Positions 51,105-58,639 of a stretch of DNA of 64,000 bases are shown here, piece by piece (the stretch's first letter is position 1; each line of letters starts with the position of its first letter). The notes under the pieces are model-generated. The model saw nothing but the letters and a program-made list of their open reading frames with translations. It ran no database searches and had not been told where the DNA came from. The position numbers and the translations under genes are program-made. The DNA is taken from assembly GCA_964353175.1 (NCBI GenBank), contig CAYGUX010000011.1, forward strand, positions 1 to 64,000, written 5' to 3'. The DNA comes from JAIYCX01 sp964353175. Its GTDB lineage: Bacteria; Bdellovibrionota_C; UBA2361; SZUA-149; DAOLCO01.

Positions 51105-51377
51105 ATGAGTCAAGCTTCTATCTATCACCGTCAAAAAACCGATTGCCTAGGTAGTTATGAAGACCATATCCAAGAGATTATGCGTAGATTAGGCTTAGAC
51201 TTTAATATCCGAGGCCTAACAATTGAAACTCCTGAGCAGGCCCTCGAGGCAGTAAACAACATTAAGTCCATGCTAACCATGCTTGAGAAGAAAAAGAAAA
51301 TTGTTCGTGCAGCATCTCAATATGGCCCTTTAGACACAAACTCTGATAAGGAAGAGATAAATCTCTCCCTATTCTGA
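51105..51377 (+). CDS. small hypothetical protein
   Basis: 90 residues from the ATG at 51105, which has GAGG six bases upstream; an ATG at 51087 lacks this. Not recognised. A His/Cys-bearing N terminus (SQASIYHRQKTDCLGSYE) is followed by helices (EQALEAVNNIKSMLTMLEKKKKIV), probably coiled coil. The last 61 bp overlap in antisense the 3' end of the glycosyltransferase at 51317. Context suggests a flagellar locus, nothing more. Confidence 0.55.
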   Translation: MSQASIYHRQKTDCLGSYEDHIQEIMRRLGLDFNIRGLTIETPEQALEAVNNIKSMLTMLEKKKKIVRAASQYGPLDTNSDKEEINLSLF

Positions 51378-52636
51378 GTAAAAACGGCTTTAAGTGAATC
51401 TGAATCATTAGATTCAGATTCATCAGAAAACGCAAAAACTAAATGGTCAATGAGAGGAACCTTACCATCACTTGCTGTACTCATTGACCTAAGCCATACT
51501 TGATAAGACACTTTATCAAGTAGATCAGCCATTAATGAGTCTAAAACTATGATAGAGACATCTGTCGTCTGCTCTCCTTGCTCGAACTCAACTTGTTTAG
51601 CTCTAAAACTTCCGTCAAGATATTCGAGCATATTAACTAAGTGAGCTTGCATATTTTGATAGTTATACTTACGCACAAATAACCAAAGATATCTGACCAC
51701 CGAAGCATGCAAACTGATGGTTGGTAGATTAAGATAAGGAGCACTACTTAAAATAGCTTCATTTATAAGTACCCCCATACTCTTTGCGATGGGCTTGGCA
51801 GAATGTTTCTCCAATATTAACCTGCGTCCAGCTTCAGATACTTTGATTCTCTCAGCATCATTTTCTAAATAATACTTTATCTTACGTACTGCATCCTCAA
51901 TATCTCCATCCTCAAATGTAGAAAGATTCTCACCATCTTCAAAAAGATCAAAAAGGCCATTTCCTAGTTTAGGGGTAATCATTAATGCTCCTGACATCAT
52001 GCCCTCAAAAACTCTAAAATTAACATCCCCTCGCACAGCTTCATTAATCACAATTTTAGCTCGCGAATAGGGATCGGTATAATCACCCATATCAAAATCT
52101 AAATTAACATGTGCCGCCACCCCTTGTAGAAATTTCAATCTACCTGGATGAAGTCCCTCATCCATAGTTCCTCTAAAACAAACATCAATTGATTTTTCCT
52201 TTTGTGGCTCAACCATTCTGGTTGCCCATAAAGGGAACCAACGAACCCTCTCCCCTAAGGAATGTTTTAACTCCTCTACAAAATCTTTCTGCGCAACTAA
52301 AGTCAAATCGAATAACTTAGCAAACTCCTTATGCCACTCTAGGTGATGGTGTGTGTCAACCGAGTAAAATATTTTTGTGAAATGTAAGTTTTCAAAATCG
52401 ATAAAACAAGGCAGACTACTGTCGTCGTAGTAAATAAAACAATCCGGAGTGAATCCTGGTGGAAGAAGTTCTAAAAAGTCGGAGACTGAGCATCTCCATG
52501 GGAACCGAATATCGACTGCCTGCTGCTCCCTCCAACCAGCGGTAACAACGGTATGTCCAAGCTCGCTTAATTCAGAGGCCAACCATTGGTGATTTAAGAG
52601 AACGATATTCCTAAATGGTAAATCCAGCTTATCCAA
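51317..52636 (-). CDS. CgeB-like glycosyltransferase
   Basis: 439 residues of a GT-B fold. The middle has ATRMVEPQKEKSIDVCFRGT, RAKIVINEAVRGDVNFRVFEGMMSGALMITP, and GLFDLFEDGENLSTFED, the pattern of the CgeB (DUF3880/Glyco_trans_1_2) group. The C-terminal 130 residues are extra and unplaced. The start is TTG at 52636, with AAAGGAG 12 bases upstream, one base after the preceding gene's stop. Last gene of the glycosyltransferase operon. Predicted to act on flagellin or another surface protein. Confidence 0.82.
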   Translation of the reverse strand: MDKLDLPFRNIVLLNHQWLASELSELGHTVVTAGWREQQAVDIRFPWRCSVSDFLELLPPGFTPDCFIYYDDSSLPCFIDFENLHFTKIFYSVDTHHHLEWHKEFAKLFDLTLVAQKDFVEELKHSLGERVRWFPLWATRMVEPQKEKSIDVCFRGTMDEGLHPGRLKFLQGVAAHVNLDFDMGDYTDPYSRAKIVINEAVRGDVNFRVFEGMMSGALMITPKLGNGLFDLFEDGENLSTFEDGDIEDAVRKIKYYLENDAERIKVSEAGRRLILEKHSAKPIAKSMGVLINEAILSSAPYLNLPTISLHASVVRYLWLFVRKYNYQNMQAHLVNMLEYLDGSFRAKQVEFEQGEQTTDVSIIVLDSLMADLLDKVSYQVWLRSMSTASDGKVPLIDHLVFAFSDESESNDSDSLKAVFTQNRERFISSLSEFVSKGPY

Positions 52637-52637
52637 A

Positions 52638-55600
52638 CTATAAGCTAGCTCCTTTAAACACCTTACCTGCTTCTATCTCACTCAATAACTCATTTGCATG
52701 CCCATTTTCTGGCTCAAATATCAAAATATTCCGCAGTTCTTTAACTGCTTCATCAGTTCTACCTTGGGCATACAAACAACCTGCCAAGGAGTATAACATA
52801 TAAAGATCGACTGGTTTAAGCTCTAAGTAGTCCTTTAATACCGACTCCACTTCGTCTAATCTATCAAGTTTATACCCTACTCGGATAACACCTGTAATAG
52901 ATTGAATATTTTCAGGGTTGCGTTTAGAAGCTTCAATAAAATAATTCCACGCATCTTCCATATCGCCTCCAGCCTCTGCACACATCCCCAATCCACAAAG
53001 TGGCATATCCGCAGTTCCATCCTCTTCTAAGGCCTTAATAAATAAGGCTTCAGCTTCTTTCCACTCATCTCTACTAGCTCGAATTGCACCTATTCCACAA
53101 TAAACTTTGTCTAACTTTCTACCCTGAGTTTCAACTTCCCTAAATAGAGCAATTGCTTCATCGTGTCTCCCAACACAACCAAGAGCCTCAGCCTTAAGTA
53201 TCAATAACTCAATAAAGTTCTCTCCCTTATGTCCTGAATACGATTCAACCTCTTCAATTAATTCATTAAACTTACGGTTATGCTTAAGTTTTTCCAACTT
53301 ACTTTTAATTGCACGAAATTCTACATCCGCAAGTAGATAATTCGTCTCCACCTGAACCTCTACCTTACTACGATGCATATGTTTTGAAAGTTCCTCTGTT
53401 TTATTAACGATCAATCCTTTCAATTCGATAGCATCCGGATGAGTTTCATCAAGACTTAGTATTCTCTCTACTACCCCACCAGATAAAGCATATTTCTCTT
53501 GTTTAAAATAACAACCAGCTAAACAATACTGAATATTCAAATTCTCCGGATCATTCTTAAGATATTCTCTAAGAACAGATTCCAACTCTTCAAGTCGATT
53601 AAGTGCATAACTAGAGTTTACGAGATAAAGAACGGCAGCTTGATTAGAAGAGTCCAAGTTAGCTGCATTCTTATAGATCTCATATGCTTCTTCCGTATTG
53701 CCCATTGACCACTCTACTGCACCTATTCCTAAGAGTGCCTTAATGTCCATTTGGTCAAATGATAAAGCCTTCCTAAATGATTCTTTAGCTTTTTCTAGTT
53801 CATTTAATTGAAGATATGAGACACCTAAAGAACGATGTACTCTACTACTATTCGGATTTCCATTAGCCAAAGCGATATAATCATTGAGGGCTTCTTGATA
53901 AAATCCCTTTACCATCTTGGCATCTATGATCTGAAGCTGATCATTTACATCTGCACTAGCAGATTCAACAACAGGAGCCATATCATTCGCATTTGTAACT
54001 TGCTCTGCAATTGGAGTACTTGGAACTGGCAAACTAGCTACCATTGAAGTAAGTTCACTACTTGTAAGAATTTGTGGTACCTTAATACCTTCAATTGGTC
54101 TCAATTCCACAAGTGGTTCTACTTGCATCTTAGGTGGCATCTGGCTTGAAGCTTGACTATCGAGAACTTGAGTTACTTGAATTTCTTCTTTATTTAAAAT
54201 TCTATCATAAACTTCCCTATGTGCATCAAGGCTTCTTTCCCATGTAAAAGTCGATACTTTAGCTTTTAGTCTATCATTCTTTGGAGCATGGTAAGCTAAA
54301 TTAACCGCATCTCTAATACTTTCGAATTCATTTGGGTTACAATAGAAACCGAATTCACCTAAATAGTCCTCTATCGTACCATTAGTAGCAGTAACTACAT
54401 TTGTCCCATACCTTCCAGCTTCTAAGGATACCAATCCTGGCAATTCATACCAACTTGGCAAGGCATGTACTTTGGCAGCTTGATAAGCACTGGCTAGTTC
54501 GTCTGGTGATAATCTCTCTAAAAAGATAGTCTGGCCTTTTCTCTTAAAATTGCGGCAAAGTTCAGCATACTCTGGTTGATAAGTGAAATTATTCGCGACA
54601 AAAACAATCGTGTGATCAGTATCTTCCAATGCCTTTAGTAGCATTAATTGATTCTTTCTAGTTTCTAATCTACCAACACATAAAATAAAATCCTTAATGC
54701 CAAACTTGTCTATGAAAGCCTGCCCATTATCGAATTTATCATTAACTTCACAACCCAAAGGTATTGAAAGGACTTTCTTAGCTTTTGGATAGTCCCGATT
54801 TATCGCATCTGTTTCTACTTGACCTGTGGTTAGAACAACTTCTGCATGAGATGCAGTATAAGTATTATCCCAATATGCTGATGCTGGAACCTTATTCATT
54901 TCAATTTCCAGCTTCTCCCACACACCATCTGGCTGCCCAACTCTAATATAGTGCTCAAAACACTGATAAGCCGCCATCATCTGATTAAAAAACTTAGGCC
55001 AATCCTCATACAAAGAGGTTACTAAATAAGGTACCTTTGCACTAACACACTGCTTAGCGTAACCTTCAGTATTATCTTTAAGCGCGAAATTAAATAAATG
55101 AACTAGATCGAAATTCTCTACACGTTCCTCGTCGTTAATATCGACGACAACATCAAAGCCTCTATCTCTAAGACCATCCACTAGTCGATTTAAGAGAACT
55201 GTATCCCCTCCTGATTGAGCAAATACATTTGATCTCATTTTAAATAAGACTCTAGGCAAACTTTGAGATAAAACAATTAAAGGATTGCCTTGAGTACTTA
55301 CCTCTCCTACCTTTTCCATAGATTCAAGCATGGGACTCGGGGGCGAGCTTAATTTACTTCTCGTATCTATCTGTTCCGCCCAAGCATACGCCTTACTTAG
55401 AGAAATTCCTTTGATCTTCTCGCTATTCCCCTCTACGGCAACGACTGCTCCTTGATATTCAGATAGTGGGCTTCTTTGACTTTCCAATACTATAGGCAAT
55501 TTATAGGACATAGCCATCCCCATCAGTGCCCGCCTTTCCGACATCGCATCTAGATCGCCACCTGGAATTAGACAATATTTTGCACTAAGAAAGTATTCTT

Positions 55601-56333
55601 TAAATTCTGCATACTCTTTAGTCGTATTTTCGATAGACACACGAGCACCCAAACCTCTATTTGCAATAGTTTGCTCAAAGGTATTATCAAAATCTCCTTG
55701 CTTCAAATTTTTACTTAAAGATGGTACTCTAGCGAGTTTAAAACTATGAACTAAACTCTCATAAAGACTAGACACTATTACTTGCCTAAACTCCTGGCCC
55801 AGGGCAACATCAAACACCAAACAAGAATCTCCACCGACGCTCAGTTCCTTTTCACCCATCTGAATTAATGGATATGGCAACAACTCTATTTGAGCTGAAG
55901 GAATTCCTTCCATCATCAATGCATTTGCATCTCTTTGATCAAATACTTGAATAAGATCTGCTACTGCAAATAAATCATTTATCTCACCGATAACCAAAGG
56001 ATCTAGAACAACCACCGATATCTCTAGGCCTGCGGTTTTAAGTTTGACTAAATTATCGATAAACAAGACGGAAACTGAAAAAGGATATATGCATGGAACG
56101 ACTACTCGCTGAAACTTCTCCATTTCTGCAAGATTTTTAAATCCACCTACACGATTCCAAGAACTCGCCTTACTTTGACATGAATCTGATTTACAAGAAC
56201 TAGTTGAACATTCTTCTAACAAAGAATACCCCTGCCCTCCATCACTTGATAGGCAATTAAAATAATAATCCATTACCCAGCTTGATGCTTGGGGATAAAG
56301 AATTCCTGTGTTTGTAATATTTGTCACTGCCAT
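52638..56333 (-). CDS. multidomain glycosyltransferase (GT4) with C-terminal TPRs
   Basis: 1231 residues. Residues 1-350 are a degenerate GT-B-like region with an unusual cluster of Cys/Ser (CSTSSCKSDSC). Residues about 360-715 are a GT4 glycosyltransferase: LPRVLFKMRSNVFAQSGGDT, CVGRLETRKNQLMLLKAL, RLSPDELASAYQAAKVHALPSWYELPGLVSLEAGRYGT. TPRs follow from about 780 to 1225 (NLAGN-type repeats such as SRVHRSLGVSYLQLNELEKAKE and KDPENLNIQYCLAGCYFKQ). A TPR beside a glycosyltransferase is common in flagellin or adhesin glycosylation. GGAAG precedes the ATG. Confidence 0.85.
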   Translation of the reverse strand: MAVTNITNTGILYPQASSWVMDYYFNCLSSDGGQGYSLLEECSTSSCKSDSCQSKASSWNRVGGFKNLAEMEKFQRVVVPCIYPFSVSVLFIDNLVKLKTAGLEISVVVLDPLVIGEINDLFAVADLIQVFDQRDANALMMEGIPSAQIELLPYPLIQMGEKELSVGGDSCLVFDVALGQEFRQVIVSSLYESLVHSFKLARVPSLSKNLKQGDFDNTFEQTIANRGLGARVSIENTTKEYAEFKEYFLSAKYCLIPGGDLDAMSERRALMGMAMSYKLPIVLESQRSPLSEYQGAVVAVEGNSEKIKGISLSKAYAWAEQIDTRSKLSSPPSPMLESMEKVGEVSTQGNPLIVLSQSLPRVLFKMRSNVFAQSGGDTVLLNRLVDGLRDRGFDVVVDINDEERVENFDLVHLFNFALKDNTEGYAKQCVSAKVPYLVTSLYEDWPKFFNQMMAAYQCFEHYIRVGQPDGVWEKLEIEMNKVPASAYWDNTYTASHAEVVLTTGQVETDAINRDYPKAKKVLSIPLGCEVNDKFDNGQAFIDKFGIKDFILCVGRLETRKNQLMLLKALEDTDHTIVFVANNFTYQPEYAELCRNFKRKGQTIFLERLSPDELASAYQAAKVHALPSWYELPGLVSLEAGRYGTNVVTATNGTIEDYLGEFGFYCNPNEFESIRDAVNLAYHAPKNDRLKAKVSTFTWERSLDAHREVYDRILNKEEIQVTQVLDSQASSQMPPKMQVEPLVELRPIEGIKVPQILTSSELTSMVASLPVPSTPIAEQVTNANDMAPVVESASADVNDQLQIIDAKMVKGFYQEALNDYIALANGNPNSSRVHRSLGVSYLQLNELEKAKESFRKALSFDQMDIKALLGIGAVEWSMGNTEEAYEIYKNAANLDSSNQAAVLYLVNSSYALNRLEELESVLREYLKNDPENLNIQYCLAGCYFKQEKYALSGGVVERILSLDETHPDAIELKGLIVNKTEELSKHMHRSKVEVQVETNYLLADVEFRAIKSKLEKLKHNRKFNELIEEVESYSGHKGENFIELLILKAEALGCVGRHDEAIALFREVETQGRKLDKVYCGIGAIRASRDEWKEAEALFIKALEEDGTADMPLCGLGMCAEAGGDMEDAWNYFIEASKRNPENIQSITGVIRVGYKLDRLDEVESVLKDYLELKPVDLYMLYSLAGCLYAQGRTDEAVKELRNILIFEPENGHANELLSEIEAGKVFKGASL

Positions 56334-56353
56334 AATAACTTCCGTATTAATTA

Positions 56354-56950
56354 TTATAAGACCTTACTCTCAGCCCTAAGACCAATTTCTTTAACTGTTT
56401 CTAATAGTGAAACAACCTTTTTATCGATTGTTTCCCCTAGTGCCCACCATGATTGAAATAGTTGTTGTTGTTGCATCTGACCACAAGCATATTTTAAATC
56501 TCTAACAACCCCCGAGAATTCAGTAATCTCAAGGGTAAACGTGTCTGGCTCCATTGATAGGATTGAGTACATCCAACTCATCAAAGCATTAAGGTCTTCT
56601 AGTACATTAGAAAATTCTTGATTAGCTTCCATCGCTCTATTAGCCTTGAATAGTCCTGAAATATTACCAAGGTCACCCATAATAGCTTCTACAAGATCTT
56701 TAACAGTGTTTAAGCGGGTCTGAATAAAATCAGCCTTACTTCCTGTTTTAATATCAACGGTACTATCTTTTAATGAACTAAGTGATCTTTTCCAATCGGA
56801 ATCTAAGAGTGGCTCATCATCCTTAGTTAAAGAAACAATAATAGTAGCCTGGTCTATTGTTGACTTTACATACTCAACAAGTTCACCTACAGTAGAAAGG
56901 TTTGCAACCTCTGCTGGCAATGAATTATTATCCAAAAATACTTGTACCAT
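56354..56950 (-). CDS. hypothetical protein with a beta-grasp-like N terminus
   Basis: 198 residues, not recognised. Residues 1-75 show strand-strand-helix-strand order and spacing typical of a ubiquitin-like beta-grasp: VQVFLDNN, TVGELVEYVKSTI, ATIIVSLTKDDEPLLD, SLSSLKDSTVDIKTG. The rest is helical, with QMQQQQLFQSWW. AGAGGAAG precedes the ATG. It overlaps the GT9 gene by 23 bp. Conserved-looking small proteins in flagellar glycosylation islands often serve as accessories. The fold is my inference. Confidence 0.6.
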   Translation of the reverse strand: MVQVFLDNNSLPAEVANLSTVGELVEYVKSTIDQATIIVSLTKDDEPLLDSDWKRSLSSLKDSTVDIKTGSKADFIQTRLNTVKDLVEAIMGDLGNISGLFKANRAMEANQEFSNVLEDLNALMSWMYSILSMEPDTFTLEITEFSGVVRDLKYACGQMQQQQLFQSWWALGETIDKKVVSLLETVKEIGLRAESKVL

Positions 56951-58637
56951 CTTCCTCTCTCCCTATAGTTCTTTCTTTTTTAACTTTTCCATAATGAATA
57001 TTAAAATAAGTTTGGAATTTCCTTACTCTTCTATCTAAATCACCATAAAATTTTTGAGTCTTTGTGCTTAATTCTATTAAATCAACTCCTCTCATATTTT
57101 CTTTCTCCATAATAAAGATGCGCACAAGGGCTCCAAGGATTGGAAAAGTAAGAGAATGTTTTTCAAGAGCCTCATCCACTTCGGTAATGGCCAATTCCAC
57201 TGCCTCCAACTCACCTGGAGCACCTCCGCCTATTTGCGCTAAATTCTTCAGTCTTTCTAGAGTCTTAATGCCATTTTGAGACAATAACAATACAGGCTCA
57301 CAGATTTCCGATAAATAGCTAGTAGATGCCTGCTCCATCCCCATAACTGGAGCAATATTCATTAGTTCTTCCTTCCAAATTTGTCTGTAAGATGCTCTAC
57401 ACGCATCTAAGAATCCCTCGGGATTACCCTTTTCACTAGCTTCCCCATTAATTGGTATAAACTTCAAAAAACCATCTTGATCAAAATCTGTTCTAAAAAT
57501 CCTAACCTCCGTTGTTGGGGCTATTTCTTTAGAAACCGTCAATGATGCATTATCTTCAATCGCGACTCTAAGTCTAAGTTTCGCTAGGTGGGCCATCAAT
57601 TCAGGAGAAACTAAATCATGACAATCAGGTCTAAGACATGGATAGTTTGGGTTACATGGATTACATGAGATTTGAGGTTGAACTACTATATTCCCTGGTC
57701 CATAGGGGCCAGTCTCATAACAAAGTGCTGATGCGAGAAAAACTGCGACAACGGGTGTACCTACTGCCACTGATAAATGCATCGGTCCTGTATCGCCTGT
57801 AATCAATAAATCTGCCTCTGTAAGAAAAGCACCAAGTTCATCTATCGACGTCTTTCCAGCTAAGTTAACAGCTCTCTTACTTGGATATTCAGCTTGTACA
57901 GATTCTATTATTCCTGATTCAGCTGGAGCACCAGTATATATAATTCTTGCATTTAGATCTTCAATTAAATAGCGAGTGAGTAAAGCAAACTTCCTAGGTG
58001 CCCATTGTCTTTTTACTTGACTGGCCCCTACCTGGATTGCAATTAAAGGACCTTCGCTATCTTCAAAAGTTTCTTCGAGAAATTGCGTGGCCTTTGTCTT
58101 GCTCTTATTCTCAGGCTCATAACAAAGCTTACGTGGATGCTCTGTAACACCTGCTGCACATCTAAAAATATCTACTAAATTTAGTTCATTATATTCTCTG
58201 TTGGAATGATATACGAAAGCAGAAAAAAGCATTGCCCAGGGATCTGCCATTATCCGATAGCCTTCATCATCAGATAACCATCCTGTATTTTTCTTAATAT
58301 TCAACATCTTTATTAAGAGAGCAGTGTAGGCGGAATTTGACATATTTAAGCACATGTCAAATGAATATGCTTTTAAATCATCTACCAAGTTACAGACATA
58401 TTCATAAGTAAGAATAAGGCCTTCGCCACCCTCAGAGATACCTCTCGCGATAAAGTTCATATCCATAACATAGATATCATCGACGCCAGGAATACCTTTG
58501 CAGATAGATGCAAATTGTTTATCCACAACAATTGTAATCTCGGCGTTAGGATACTGATTTTTGAGGCCGATAATTGTAGGAGATGACTGTAAGAGATCTC
58601 CCATTCTAGTTAGAGCTATAATTAAAATTCTATTCAC
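56928..58637 (-). CDS. glycosyltransferase family 9 protein with C-terminal helical region
   Basis: 569 residues. The N-terminal 345 residues are GT9 (ADP-heptose:LPS heptosyltransferase type): ILIIALTRMGDLLQSSPTI, the IQVGASQVKRQWAPRKFALLT strand, and TGDTGPMHLSVAVGTPVVAVF. A Cys cluster follows, CNPCNPNYPCLRPDC. The last 220 residues are helical and lack a known domain. Normally LPS-directed, but in this locus flagellin or another glycan target is possible. Linked to neighbours with 2-bp spacing upstream and a 23-bp overlap downstream. Confidence 0.87.
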   Translation of the reverse strand: MNRILIIALTRMGDLLQSSPTIIGLKNQYPNAEITIVVDKQFASICKGIPGVDDIYVMDMNFIARGISEGGEGLILTYEYVCNLVDDLKAYSFDMCLNMSNSAYTALLIKMLNIKKNTGWLSDDEGYRIMADPWAMLFSAFVYHSNREYNELNLVDIFRCAAGVTEHPRKLCYEPENKSKTKATQFLEETFEDSEGPLIAIQVGASQVKRQWAPRKFALLTRYLIEDLNARIIYTGAPAESGIIESVQAEYPSKRAVNLAGKTSIDELGAFLTEADLLITGDTGPMHLSVAVGTPVVAVFLASALCYETGPYGPGNIVVQPQISCNPCNPNYPCLRPDCHDLVSPELMAHLAKLRLRVAIEDNASLTVSKEIAPTTEVRIFRTDFDQDGFLKFIPINGEASEKGNPEGFLDACRASYRQIWKEELMNIAPVMGMEQASTSYLSEICEPVLLLSQNGIKTLERLKNLAQIGGGAPGELEAVELAITEVDEALEKHSLTFPILGALVRIFIMEKENMRGVDLIELSTKTQKFYGDLDRRVRKFQTYFNIHYGKVKKERTIGREEDGTSIFG

Positions 58638-58639
58638 AA

